DNA of 64,000 nucleotides from assembly GCA_963662155.1 (NCBI GenBank), contig OY759268.1, positions 59,100,140-59,164,139 of the forward strand, read 5' to 3'. The stretch is from Lamellibrachia columna (lineage: Eukaryota; Annelida; Polychaeta; Sabellida; Siboglinidae). Each line of letters begins with the position of its first letter. The first letter of the stretch is position 1. Positions 1 through 11,347 of the stretch are shown piece by piece. A program made the position numbers and the translations under genes. Below the pieces are notes generated by a model that saw only the letters and a list, made by a program, of their open reading frames with translations, ran no database searches and was not told where the DNA came from.

Positions 1-330
1 CTCGGATGGGGGATGACTTGGGTGTAGACTGTGCCTGTGTCCACTTCTTCACTAGTATTGGGTCTGGTCTCGGATGGGGGATGACTTGGGTGTAGATTGT
101 GCCTGTGTCCACTTCTTCACTAGTATTGGTTCTGGTCTCGGATGGGGGATGACTTGGGTGTAGATTGTGCCTGTGTCCACTTCTTCACTAGTATTGGGTC
201 TGGTCTCGGATGGGGGATGACTTGGGTGTAGATTGTGCCTGTGTCCACTTCTTCACTGGTATTGGTTCTGGTCTCGGATGGGGGATGACTTGGGTGTAGA
301 TTGTGCCTGTGTCCACTTCTTCACTTGTCC
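1..330. repeat. 68-bp minisatellite, about 4.9 units, cut by the window edge
   Basis: Units start at 1, 69, 137, 205 and 273 and share a core reading GGATGGGGGATGACTTGGG. They differ at single bases (for example GGGTCTGG versus GGTTCTGG). The array runs off the left edge, so its full size is unknown. A short reading frame through it on the minus strand follows the repeat and is not a gene. Confidence 0.95.
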
Positions 331-815
331 GATGTGCTTCCAAACTGTGTCCGATCTTTGAGAAGAGGATGAAATAAACACCCCACATGCGCTCACGATG
401 TCCGTATATGGAATCGCTGTTACATGTTCTATTGGAGTAATATACTTGGTAACCATGTTGGATACTGTCAGTTATATTTGTGAGATAGAATGCACGACTA
501 ATTTACCGTTGATCGCATAGCTACTTTTAATGTTGACAAGTGCATATCGTCGAAGCAGACTGCATTGATTCAATACATCGTTGCAGTCATGAAGTTGCGA
601 CTATATACATTATCTTATTTTGAGACATAATTGCATCACACGAATATTGATGACTTCGCGAGTCCACCTTGTGCGCACATGAAACCATAGCTTCACTGAC
701 CAAGAACAAAGGTCTATAATATGTACCTTTGCAAATGGTCGAGGCAAATTGTATTGATTCAATAACATGTTATGTTCGTGCAGCTGTGACTGTATAAAAA
801 CCTTATGATCACATA
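331..815. other. intergenic, nothing recognised
   Basis: AT-rich single-copy sequence with no open frame above 60 codons and no recognisable domain, RNA or transposon end. Confidence 0.6.
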
Positions 816-1379
816 TACAGTAAAACCTGCCTTAGCGGACACCTGTCCATAACGGACACTTTTGTAAGTCCCGAATGACTTCCTATTAGTTAGCACTGTC
901 CGCTAACTGTCCATAGCGGCCACCTGGCCAATGTGGACAACGGACAGGGATTTTGGACCCAACAATTCATAGTCACCCTGACGCTTGCGGACAGCTCAGA
1001 ATGCATTGACAATCCTGCGAGTCAGGTTAGCTGAGCCACCGATTATACGGACTAACTTCACTACGTATGTATTCTGAGTAATACCATCTGCATAATGTAG
1101 TCAATAAATAAAAGAATTTGGTTCAAATGATTGATTGTAAGTTTATCTTCGGGCTACAACGAATGTTGTTGAAAACCAACCGCCATATTGTGCGACTGAC
1201 GTTTTTATAGCAAAAAAAGGTAATAATGTTATACGTGTGCCTGATTAGTGTCAAGTAACTTTAATAATATCCAAATAAGAATGATTATAAACATGAAATA
1301 TGTGTTTATTGCTTTTAAATAAAATTCCGAATATCCTCGGAGACGTTTTCTGCGGCCTTGCAGCGGAGTTTCCCGAAAT

Positions 1380-2085
1380 GTCTCATTCCAGAATTATCAT
1401 ATCTACGAAGACGAACGCGCTGACTTTGCGACTCAAAGTTGACTTGATAAAAGCAGCGGCATATCGGCCAATAATTCATAGTCAGCCTACCGCTTGTAGG
1501 CAGTTCATAGTGGGGTAGTGATTTAATTCATCAACTTAATTTATGGCCCACATCCAATTGGCAGTTACAGTAGCACTGAACTGACTGCGCTATATAATCC
1601 AGTATTAGTTGCGTTTACTCAATTCCACAATTACCATATTAGCGAAAAGGAACTCACTAACTTTGCGACACAAAGTTAACTTGATAAAAGCAGCAGCATA
1701 TCGGCCAACCATTAATTGTCGGCCCACCGCTTGCGGGCTGTTCAAAGTGCATTGGTAATCCCCTGTGTCATTGGTAATCACCTGTGTCATTGATAATCCC
1801 GTCTCATTGGTAATCCCCTGTGTCATTGATAATCCCCTGAGCAGTCGAAATATTCACGCCTTGGCTTCTTTTGGCTATCAAAGCAATTCCAGCTCGCCTT
1901 TTCTTGGGGCAGTAATGGATTTCATCAACTTAATTTATGGCCCACATCCAACTGGTGTCAGTAGCAATGACCTGACTGCGCTATATAATCCAGTATTACT
2001 TGAGGTTACTCCATTCCAGTTATCAAGTCAACGAAAGGGAACGCGCTGACTTTGCGACACTAAGTTGACTTGATCAAGACAGCAA
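1380..2085 (+). repeat. imperfect duplications of the Tigger N-terminal coding segment
   Basis: The segment encoding N-A-L-T-L-R-x-K-V-D-L-I-K occurs near 1405-1460, 1645-1700 and 2035-2085. A linked segment (CATCAACTTAATTTATGG and following) occurs near 1525 and 1918, and a third linked motif (CCGCTTGCGG-like) near 985, 1490 and 1725. Units are partly reordered. A four-unit, roughly 18-20-bp array (GTGTCATTGRTAATC) sits at 1752-1835. This looks like successive unequal duplication inside a dead transposon. Confidence 0.7.
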
Positions 2086-2609
2086 AATGTGGCAAATCTT
2101 GCCGCCAGTTATCCGACGATTGGCCAAACACAGGCCAGTTCGATACTCAAAAGAAAATAAGAACTACTGATTCGATCGCAAACGCAAGCTGCAGAAGACA
2201 AGCAACTAAGACGTGAATGGTCGCTTGCTGGGAGTGGTTCCAGACGGCACGAGCACAGAAATTTCCTCTCAGTGGCACGATGGTTCAGGAGAAAGCCCTC
2301 AAATACGCAAGGCAACTGGGGAATACGGAGTTTAAAGCGTCGAACGGGTGGCTGGAATCGTTCCGTAAGCGACGTAACATCGTCTTCCACGTTATCTGCG
2401 GGGAAGCTGCCGACGTTTCAGCATGACCATATATGATTGGAAGCAGCGAATTCCATCGATCATCGATGGTTACAAGCTCATTGACATATACAACTGCGAA
2501 TAGGCGGGACTGTTCTACAGCGAATTGTCTGTGCACCAGTAGGATCTGTATAAACTTGTGAAATGGGAGATGACTTGGAAAACGGAGTTCCATCTTCAAA
2601 AATGTCAAC
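2031..2609 (+). pseudogene. Tigger/pogo transposase, N-terminal part (CENP-B-type DNA binding plus first catalytic Asp)
   Basis: The reading frame is broken but the family order is clear. First comes a psq-type helix-turn-helix (NALTLRHxVDLIKTAKCGKS, then in another frame GQTQASSILKRK). Next is the CENP-B-type helix-turn-helix at 2217-2426 with W-F-Q-T-A-R-A, P-L-S-G, E-K-A-L-K-Y-A and F-K-A-S-N-G-W-L-E-S-F. Then comes DIYNCE with a stop at 2501-2503 followed by AGLFY. DIYN-D-E-T-GLFY is the first catalytic-Asp motif of Tigger DDE transposases; here the Thr codon is TAG. At least two frameshifts and two stops make it dead, and the remaining DDE domain is missing. Recognition of the family is firm. 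Confidence 0.85.
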
Positions 2610-3121
2610 TAATAATAATTACTAGAAACAAAAGCATCAGTGACAACACGTATATGCTTCATGGTCAAATAGTTTAAACTGTCTTCCAGGCTAAATATCT
2701 TACAATAGCCTCAGATCTTTGGTGGAATACCCATAGAAATAGCATTTCATCAAAAGCAAATCCATCCATCAAAATAAAGCCCAAACCTAATTTACCCTTG
2801 TCTGACCATTCTGGAGAGCAGCAATACCTTTGGGGATGCATACACACATACTCTGCAAAGCTACAACATTATTTAATAGCACAATGAGAACAGATGTGTA
2901 GTCATTTCTTACACAATCTAAAATGATCATAATGTTTCACTAAGAAATATGTTTGATTTCATTCTGCTGTGTCAGACCGCTGGAGCACATTATTCAAAAT
3001 AGGCAACACATGATGTTTAGTCCACACACCTGCAATTACTACAATACGATTCCTGGAATAGTACCTATGTAATAAAGTATTTACACACACGAAAGTGACT
3101 GAATTATTTTCAATGATGGCG
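2610..3121. other. intergenic, nothing recognised
   Basis: Single-copy AT-rich sequence between the transposon and the 28-bp minisatellite; a short minus-strand open frame near 2959-3141 has no recognisable features. Confidence 0.5.
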
Positions 3122-4256
3122 TAGTCATATGTTATGCACAAGTGACGTAGTCACACATGTTATATACACGTGACATAGTCACACATGTTATATACAAGTG
3201 ACATAGTCACACATGTTATGCACAAGTGACATAGTCACACGTGTTATGCACAAGTGACATAGTCACACAAGTTATGTACAAGTGACATAGTCAGACATGT
3301 TATGTAAAAGTGACATAGTCACACAATTTATGTACAAGTGACATAGTCACACGTGTTATGCACAAGTGACATAGTCACACAAGTTATGTAAAAGTGACAT
3401 AGTCACACAATTTATGTACAAGTGACATAGTCACACGTGTTATGCACAAGTGACATAGTCACACAAGTTATGTACAAGTGATATAGTCAGACATGTTATG
3501 TAAAAGTGACATAGTCACACAAGTTATGTACAAGTGACATAGTCACACATGTTATGTACAAGTGACATAACTAACCACACATGTCATGTACATGTGACAT
3601 AGTTATACAGGTTATGTACAAGTGACATAGTCACACATGTTATGTATAAGTGACATAACTAACCACAGATGTCATGTACATGTGACATAGTTATACAGGT
3701 TATGTACAATTGACATAGTCACACACGTTATGTACAAGTGACATAGTCAGACATGTTATGTAAAAGTGACATAGTCACACAATTTATGTACAAGTGACAT
3801 AGTCACACAAGTTATGTACAAGTGACATAGTCACACATGTTATGTACAAGTGACATAACTAACCACACATGTCATGTACATGTGACTTAGTTATACAGGT
3901 TATGTACAAGTGACATAGTCACACACGTTATGTACAAGTGACATAGTCACAAATGTTATGTACAAGTGACATAACTAACCATACATGTCATGTACATGTG
4001 ACATAGTTATACAGGTTATGTACAAGTGATATAGTCACACACGTTATGTACAAGTGACATATTCACACATGTTATGTACAAGTGACATAGTTATACAAGT
4101 TATGTACAAGTGACATAGTCACACACGTTATGTACAAGTAACATAGTCACACATGTTATGTACATGTGACATAGTTATACAAGTTATGTACAAGTGACAT
4201 AGTCACACAAGTTATGTACAAGTGACATAATCACACACGTCATGTACAAGTGACAT
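3122..4256. repeat. 28-bp minisatellite, about 40 units
   Basis: The unit is ACAAGTGACATAGTCACACA plus TGTTATGT. Variant units (GACATAACTAACCACACATG and CATGTGACATAGTTATACAG) recur in a fixed order near 3560-3620, 3650-3710, 3850-3910 and 3970-4030, giving a higher-order repeat. The array lies just downstream of the KEN-gene stop codon, so it may fall in that gene's 3' untranslated or flanking region. Confidence 0.95.
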
Positions 4257-4300
4257 GTTGATGCCATCATCAGGATAGCCAGCTCCGTGCAATTGCTACC

Positions 4301-7300
4301 CTAGAAAAACTCCCTCAGAAGTTCCCTCCGTGTCCAGTCGTCAGGTTGTGACTTCGTGTTTTTGACAATCAAGTAGATTGTCGGGAACAACGCAGGAAGC
4401 TCTGTGTTGAAGTATGTGAAGGGGGTAGGATTATGTCCAAGTATCACCTTTGCCCTCGTTGACCTGCAAAAACAGTTAACAAGTGCAACACTAAAAAAAA
4501 ATGTCATGGATTACTTTTATTTATAATGATTAAAAATTTTCATGGATTACTCTTATTTCTACTTCGATATTTTACATTACTTCAATTAGACTTTTTAGTG
4601 TAGCTGATTGTCACATCCAGGTTAGCATGTATTGTCACACCCAGGTTAGCATGTATTGTCACACCCAGGTTAGCATGTATTGTCACACCCAGGTTAGCAC
4701 ATATTGTCACACCCAGGTTAGCACATATTGTCACACCCAGGTTAGCACATATTGTCACACCCAGGTTAGCATGTATTGTCACACCCAGGTTAGCACATAT
4801 TGTCACACCCAGGTTAGCACATATTGTCACACCCAGGTTAGCACAAATTGTCACACCCAGGTTAGCATGTATTGTCACACCCAGGTTAGCACATATTGTC
4901 ACACCCAGGTTAGCACATATTGTCACACCCAGGTTAGCACATATTGTCACACCCAGGTTAGCATGTATTGTCACACCCAGGTTAACATGTATTGTCACAC
5001 CCAGGTTAGCACATATTGTCACACCCAGGTTAGCACATATTGTCACACCCAGGTTAGCATGTATTGTCACACCCAGGTTAGCACATATTGTCACACCCAG
5101 GTTAGCACATATTGTCACACCCAGGTTAGCATGTATTGTCACACCCAGGTTAACATGTATTGTCACACCCAGGTTAGCACATATTGTCACACCCAGGTTA
5201 GCACATATTGTCACACCCAGGTTAGCATGTATTGTCACACCCAGGTTAGCATGTATTGGTGACGGCAACTTCGATAATTAGTTGTTGTTGAAACTAAATA
5301 AACCATCTGCCTAACTGGCTCATTTGCCTGATTGCAATACAATTTTTACCTGCTTTGCCCTTTTGATGAGATTATGTAGTTTGATTGTGAAACTTGTCAT
5401 GTATATCTGACGTATCCTAGTGGCAGAATTTTTTTACATAAATTACTTTTTATTTAAGTACATTTTGGAGGGATACTTTTATGTAAGTTACTTTGATGTG
5501 GATTATGTTTACTTAGTTATTACACCTCAGTACTTGTTCCAGTCCTGGAGGATACTCACTTCTCGCCGTAGTGGGACCTGATGTTCCTTAGAGTGCGGAG
5601 GAGGCGACACACAGACTCAGTGTACCCAGGACGCTGGAACTGTCTCTGTGACATCAACTCTGGCACAATTGTCAGACCTCCCTGCAATGAACAAGAGCAA
5701 CACTCAGACCTCCATGCAATGAACATGAGTGACAATCACACCTTCTAGTGTAGTGAACACGAATGACAGTTAGACCTCCCTACAAAGAACCACTCTTAGA
5801 ACTCTCTATGATAAACAGTATTTGTTTTACAATGAACAAATCTTTATTGTACTTGAATCATGTGGCACTGTCCACACTTTGTACATGCTTTGTAAAACAT
5901 ATTCAATTCAGAATAACATTTCTAGCTGGTTCGTTTACACTAGTATAAAATGATACTTTATCATTAAAATTTTAATAAATCCCCTGGGGATCCACCTGAA
6001 CTTTCCCCGTCTGTCACATCAACAAATGAAAACTGGAGTTTTACTTTCAGTTAGTGGCCAATTGGTACATGCGGCACAGTGAGTTATGGTGATGGACCAA
6101 TCATGGCTGCTCTAGCAACTAAGTTTGGGACAATCTTACAAGATGTTTCGACTTTTCAAACTGCAACTGCACAAAACATTTGTGTACGTATTTGTGAATC
6201 CTAACAATCTGAACACATACATGAGGCTAACAGTGAAACAGTTTGACAAACAACTCAAACCTATGTGTACCCAGTGTCGCATAAATGGCAACACACACTC
6301 GCTCTCTCATTCGCTTGCAAGCATGCACGCACGCACGCACGCACGCAGGCACGCACGCACACACATTATATTGGATTGCGATCTAAAATAAAACTATGTT
6401 CTTGTATATCCACAATAGTTGACAGAGATATTAACCATCTGCAATGTAATATGGGTTTCCATGGAATAAAGCAACATTATCAATTACTGTTATTTTCAAG
6501 CCAGTATTATTTGCATAAAGTAGAGCCGATTAACAGAAACCACAAATACTATTTCATACTTTTGCATGACATCCAAATAACATTTTAATGTAAGACAAAG
6601 GACTTTGCAACTTCTTTCTTACCTTTTTGCACTTCTGGTGGGATTATCATGTGGACAAATGTAGAAAGATAACTGTTGTTTAAGTTGCTGATCTCACCTA
6701 ATTTGTATTACACCATACTGTGTGGATTGTTATTTAAACATTTATACGCACCCAATCTCTTCTCCCTGCCAGCATTGGGAGCACTGCAACGTTAGTGCTT
6801 TCAATCGCAACACTGGTAGCATTGCTCATGTCACTATAAAGACAGAAGTTTAACAATTACAAATAAAAAGTCAGCTATCATAACAGAGACGCTAATATGT
6901 TAGCACAGAACACAGGACAATCTTAGTTAATACGTAACACAAATACTGAACAAGTACCAGTGTAACATTAACATAAAACAAAACTTAATAATGAAATTGA
7001 CATCTCAATTATTATATACATAATACAATGTTAATTACTTGCAAAGTGTGATAAAAGAAAGCATAATAAAACAGGTATGAATATGTTAGAAATAACAGTT
7101 AGATAAGTATAACTTGTATCAATGTTTTTAAACCAATTTTTTCAGGACTAATTTCCATCAACAGGAAATTACTCACCATGTTGCGACTTCGGGTTCATCA
7201 CCATCTTTTATCGTTCCATACAAATGCATGTCTGGAAAAAAACATTTAATTATGTAATAACTCTTGCCACTTTCAAATGAGCACACTCTTCAGTACTTCA

Positions 7301-8202
7301 GCAGTAATGTTTCATACTGACCAAAGTCAGTGAATCAACTTTCTACAGTGACCACAATCATCAGTGCCTGAGCAACAATGTTTCATAATAACCTTTCTTC
7401 AGGGACCACAATCACCAATGCCTGAACAGCAATGTTTTATAATAGCCTTTCTACAGGGACCAGAATAATAAATGTCCGAGCAGCAATGTTTTATAATAGC
7501 CTTTCTACAGGAACCACAGTCATCAATATCTGAGCAGCAATGTTTTATAATAGCCTTTCTACAATGACCACAATCATAAATGCCAGAGCAGCAATGTTTT
7601 ATAATAGCCTTTATACAGAGACCACAATTATCAGTACCTGAGCAGCAATATTTTATAATAGCCTTTCTACAGGAACCACAGTCATCAATACCTGTGCAGC
7701 AATATTTTATAATAGCCTTTCTGCAGTGACCACAATCACCAATGCCTGAGCAGCAATGTTTTATAATAGCCTTTCTACAGGGACCAAAATAATAAATGCC
7801 CGAGCAGCAATGTTTTATAATAGCCTTTCTACAGGAACCACAGTCATCAATGCCTGAGCAGCAATTTTTTATAATAGCCTTTCTACAATGACCACAATCA
7901 TAAATTAATCTAACTTACCATCAAATGATACAGACGCATCAACAAGTTCTTCCGATTGTTTTGGTGAAGAAATCTTCTGCAAAGGAAAAAATATGAATTT
8001 TTATTCAATCGACTGCAGAAGTTACTTAAACTATTCAAACACTGCATATTTGGACATAGATTTGCGATAGGCTAAATCAGTTGATGAAGTTTTAAATGGA
8101 GCTTATTAATTAGATTAATTAATTAATTAGACTTATTAAACACTTACAAAATCAGGTTCACTGTCAGTGTCACTGGCAAACGGATTGTAGATGTCAGAAA
8201 GT
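4301..8202 (-). CDS. KEN-domain (RNase L/IRE1-type) protein, six 3'-terminal exons
   Basis: Exons, in order of transcription, are 8202-8148, 7976-7919, 7231-7177, 6833-6752, 5681-5560 and 4463-4301 (stop TAG at 4303-4301). Every junction has AG/GT borders and the phases join without a stop. The first four give an acidic, Ser-rich linker (SDIYNPFASDTDSEP and following). The last two encode a KEN domain: the block Y-T-E-S-V-C-R-L-L-R-T-L-R-N-I-R-S-H-Y, then PTPFTYFNTELPALFPTIYL. In IRE1 and RNase L the equivalent RN-x3-HY supplies the catalytic Asn and His, both present here, so metal-independent RNase activity is plausible. The protein ends about 18 residues after the domain. The kinase-like part expected upstream is not seen within 8.2-17 kb, so the gene is partial or rearranged. 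The 5560/4463 intron holds a minisatellite. Confidence 0.72.
4464..5559. repeat. 24-bp minisatellite (4612-5262), about 27 units, inside a KEN-gene intron
   Basis: The unit is TTGTCACACCCAGGTTAGCA plus TGTA or CATA; the TGTA and CATA forms alternate in blocks. Because 24 is a multiple of three, the array is open for over 200 codons on both strands (repeating YCHTQVST on plus, NLGVTICA on minus). It is not coding here: it lies between two exons whose phases join across it. The rest of the intron shows nothing. Confidence 0.93.
5690..6751. other. KEN-gene intron with ACGC microsatellite
   Basis: About 1.07 kb of intron sequence. It holds an (ACGC)n/(GCAC)n run at about 6318-6366. Near 5680-5770 there is a short run of degenerate repeats of the exon edge (TCAGACCTCCCTGCAATGAA), which look like decayed duplicates of the adjacent 3' splice site. 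Open frames over the microsatellite are accidental. Confidence 0.7.
7330..7905. repeat. 54-bp minisatellite, about 10-11 units, intronic
   Basis: The core GCAATGTTTTATAATAGCC is followed by TTTCTACAGGGACCACAATC and CATCAATGCC. The array fills the intron between the exons ending at 7231 and 7919. Units differ by scattered substitutions, more than in several other arrays of the window, suggesting an older array. Confidence 0.92.
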
Positions 8203-8985
8203 CTGATCAGCAAGAAAACTGTTTTTATATAGTCAACATTATGGTTAACATTTGACAATATTTCATGACAGATAATTAGACAAATGTGCTTTCTGATATA
8301 CAGGCTTCTAAGGAAAAGATGAAAGGTGATGGAATATTGTTAAAGGGCTTTGCATGCAAGTGAAATAATGACAGAATGAACAACTTATAACCTTGCAGCT
8401 GACTCACTCTAAAGGCTCATACTGGGCTGAAGGCTGAACACCGATCCAAGTATTAAAAGATAAATACCGTCATTGACATCACTTAAATCACTTCTTTCAT
8501 TGACACTGGTGGCTCCACACACTGGAGTCAGTTCAGTGCAACCTTCACGTTGTCATCCTAGCACAAACAATTATACATTGTTCTGTTGATGAAAGTAATA
8601 TACAAATAACTCAACTGATAGAAATTTTATGTTCACAAACACAATGTTGGATATGTTTGTCACAATGATAATCTGGAATAATTTTAAGATGGTGAAAAAG
8701 AAGGATGATCTTCGAAACAAATTCTAATTAACATTCAGCGAAAGTAATAATGCCAGAGTATTAGATATAGATTTGTGTTAATGTAATAGAAACAGTAAGA
8801 AATAATAATAATAGCAATATTTTATAATATGTAATACTAATTGTCTGACTCTGACTGAGTATTTTAATATTAAAACCTTTTAATTTAATATTTATTCATA
8901 GCTTTGATATTTATATTCTATTATTATTAATGTTGCAAATTAGTTATCACATAAAGTTATGTGAATATCATAGTTATGTTAAGCT
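8030..8985 (-). other. block A1: inverted paralogue of 29,600-30,545
   Basis: The reverse complement of this stretch reappears nearly base for base at about 29,600-30,545, including the exon 8202-8148 and its flanks. Both copies also share the sequence at 8557-8468, bounded by AG and GT, that resembles an exon (GATGACAACGTGAAGGTTGC and following) but carries stops in every frame. A related, open version of this pseudo-exon lies at 13,621-13,513. Confidence 0.85.
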
Positions 8986-9059
8986 AAAAGGTGAACTTCT
9001 TTGCTTAAGCAGATGCTCAATACAATCAAAAGTAAATATAGATGTAGTGGACGGCTAGT

Positions 9060-9306
9060 CATTATGGAGAGGTGGTCAATACGGAGAGGTGGTCAATACG
9101 GAGAGGTGGTCAATACGGAGAGGTGGTCAATACGGAGAGGTGGTCAATATGGAGAGGTGGTCAATACGGAGAGGTGGTCAATACGGAGAGGTGGTCAATA
9201 CGGAGAGGTGGTCAATACGGAGAGGTGGTCAATACGGAGAGGTGGTCAATATGGAGAGGTGGTCAATACAGAGAGGTGGTCACTATGGAGAGGTGGTCAA
9301 TGCAGA
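9060..9306. repeat. 17-bp minisatellite, about 14 units
   Basis: The unit GGAGAGGTGGTCAATAC is repeated with occasional T/C and A/G changes. Because 17 is not a multiple of three, all three forward frames read a permutation of the same peptide; this is not evidence of coding. Confidence 0.95.
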
Positions 9307-9477
9307 CACTAATTTGTGTCTGTCATATTTTTTATACAGAGTCAGGCTATACATTTTTCGATTGTTTATTTCCAAATAAAAATAAAGTAGGGGTTAAGAA
9401 AGGTCAGTTGTTTCATTAAGGGAAGAAAGCTGACTAAGTACGACCATTGGAACAAGAAGACCAGAGGTAGAAAAAAT

Positions 9478-10206
9478 GAGATGGATTGACAACATGGAGC
9501 ATAGGAGAGATGGTGGACTTGAAGTGGATAGAGAGATTGACAACATGGAGCATAGGAGAGATGGTGGACTTGAAGTGGATAGAGAGATTGACAACATGGA
9601 GCATAGGAGAGATGGTGGACTTGAAGTGGATAGAGAGATTGACAACATGGAGCATAGGAGAGATGGTGGACTTGAAGTGGATAGAGAGATTGACAACATC
9701 GAGCATAGGAGAGATGATGGACTTGAGGTGGATAGAGAGATTAACAACATGGAGCATAGGAGAGATGATGGACTTGAAGTGGATAGAGAGATTGACAACA
9801 TGGAGCATAGGAGAGATGGTGGACTTGAAGTGGATAGAGAGATTGACAACATGGAGCATAGGAGAGATGATGGACTTGAAGTGGATAAAGAGATTGACAA
9901 CATGGAGCATAGGAGAGATGGTGGACTTGAAGTGGATAGAGAGATTAACAACATCGAGCATAGGAGAGATGATGGACTTGAAGTGGATAGAGAGATTGAC
10001 AACATGGAGCATAGGAGAGATGATGGACTTGAAGTGGATAGAGAGATTGACAACATGGAGCATAGGAGAGATGATGGACTTGAAGTGGATAGAGATATTA
10101 ACAACATCGAGCATAGGAGAGATGGTGGACTTGAAGTGGATAGAGAGATTGACAACATCGAGCATAGGAGAGATGGTGGACTTGAAGTGGATAGAGAGAT
10201 TGCAAT
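9478..10206. repeat. 51-bp minisatellite, about 14 units, possibly born in a LINE 3' coding end
   Basis: The unit starts ATTGACAACATGGAGCATAG and encodes in one plus-strand frame the 17-residue repeat EIDNMEHRRDGGLEVDR; other frames on both strands are open for 240-260 codons as well. The flanks (TRRPEVEKMRWIDNMEH before, EIAMRHQ after) resemble the C-terminal tail of RTE-like LINE proteins (GRPRxRWxDxxExD...). I infer that one tail segment was amplified in tandem. No promoter or splice signals point to an expressed protein. Confidence 0.85.
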
Positions 10207-10299
10207 GAGACACCAACGCTGTAATTGAGGCTGTGACTACAAAAAGAAGAATACTTCTCTAGCAGTATATAGTACACAACAAACACAGGTAATACTTAC

Positions 10300-11347
10300 A
10301 GATCTGTTTCACAAATGACGTAAACTCAGGGTTGTTACTTAGCGGCAGGACAGAACATTTGTACGGGGCAATTACTGGCGGCAGGGCAAGGTGCTGCAGA
10401 CAGACAGAAACATTGTATTACTCAGTGATTCGTGGATAACAACCTGCTTAGTGATAATTGTTCTTATAAAACAGTTTAAGACAATAATCACCTGTAGCAT
10501 AGCTACAATGGTTTATTTCAACAATCAGGGCTGACAGTTGTTCCTGTTAAACTAAACTGGCCCCAGGAGACCAGTAACATGAAACCATGTGTAGATTATA
10601 TCTCATAAACATTTGTACATCACAAAGTATGCAGTCTTGTAAAAATATTTGCCCCACTTTGTTGGTTATTTTCCTTCATGTAAAAGGGGTATATTGTTCA
10701 ATGCCAGTTAATCAAATAACACCTGCAAATCCAATCAAATCAGTCGTCTTAAACTAATAAAGGTACATAAAGAGAACAAGTTGTACATCTACAGATGCGT
10801 TTGTCAACATGCACATTGCATTCTGTGAGATACAAGGGCCGTAATTTCAAATAATGAACATAAAGTGATAGGCATATTTTTTCATTTGTTTAATTTAAAA
10901 ATCACGTCTACTTATTAAATGTTACATACACTCAATTTAGCATATGGCATCCACTGGCCTAGTAGTCTTCCTCCAAGACACAGAGACAGACAGAGATAGG
11001 ACTGGATGGACAACATCAAAGACAAGACATGACTTGACTTCCATGAGACACAAGTGGCAGCAAGGGACTGACAAAGTTGGAGACAGATTGTCAGATCATC
11101 AGTGGGCTGCCCTTGTATGTGAAACAATCAATCAGACAGATTCAGAATATCCCAGTGTGTTTCAAATGAGACTTGCACAAAATGTCTTGTACTAGAGGTA
11201 AGTTTTATTTGGAGAATATTTGATGTGACACTCACTGTGCGCTGTTCCTCACCCTCTCGCATCCAGAAGTTATGTGTTCTAAGAGGGCGTACACGATCCG
11301 GCTGACTCCATACGATGGCTCCACAACCGATGGAACAATTTCTTCAA
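10300..11347 (-). pseudogene. GARS1: glycyl-tRNA synthetase, two C-terminal exons, first one frameshifted
   Basis: Exon 11347-11236 encodes [13 protein letters not shown], then R-I-V-Y-A-L-L-E-H, and exon 10393-10300 encodes LPPVIAPYKCSVLPLS followed by NNPEFTSFVKQI. These match the end of the catalytic domain and the start of the anticodon-binding domain of eukaryotic class II glycyl-tRNA synthetase. Against the intact plus-strand copy at 63,730-63,839 (110 bp), the first exon is 112 bp: two extra bases (AT) after the codons for L-E-H shift the frame, so M-R-E-G-E-x-Q-R-T is read out of frame. One Gly (G-V-G-R) is also changed to Ser. The second exon is open with good AG/GT borders. Without its upstream exons this is most likely a broken duplicate. 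Confidence 0.85.
10394..11235. other. intron of the GARS fragment
   Basis: AT-rich sequence, no gene seen. The part at about 10,930-11,200 is the reverse complement of 63,850-64,000, showing that the two GARS copies share intron sequence. Confidence 0.7.

Larger units (their letters stand above)
818..2610 (+). mobile_element. decayed pogo/Tigger-type DNA transposon, 5' end and DNA-binding region
   Basis: The left end (about 821) reads CAGTAAAACCTGCCTTAGCG after a TA, the classic form of a Tigger/pogo terminal inverted repeat and its TA target. Inside lie rearranged copies of the transposase N-terminus (1380-2085) and then a decayed DNA-binding domain running into the first catalytic motif (2031-2600). 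No matching right-hand inverted repeat is visible, so the element is 3'-truncated or its end has decayed beyond recognition. Family membership is established knowledge; the limits are inferred. Confidence 0.75.

Noticed and set aside
3122..4256. CRISPR-like array
   Set aside because: Units are contiguous 28-bp repeats without unique spacers; this and the other arrays are eukaryotic minisatellites.
4582..5268. Long open frames of over 200 codons on both strands
   Set aside because: They are readings of a 24-bp minisatellite lying in an intron of the KEN-domain gene; the flanking exons join in phase across it.
8468..8557. Additional upstream exon of the KEN-domain gene
   Set aside because: It has AG/GT borders and is conserved in block D, but every frame contains a stop and the phase does not join exon 8,202-8,148.
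9001..9419. Overlapping open frames of about 100 codons
   Set aside because: All are frame-shifted readings of the 17-bp minisatellite.
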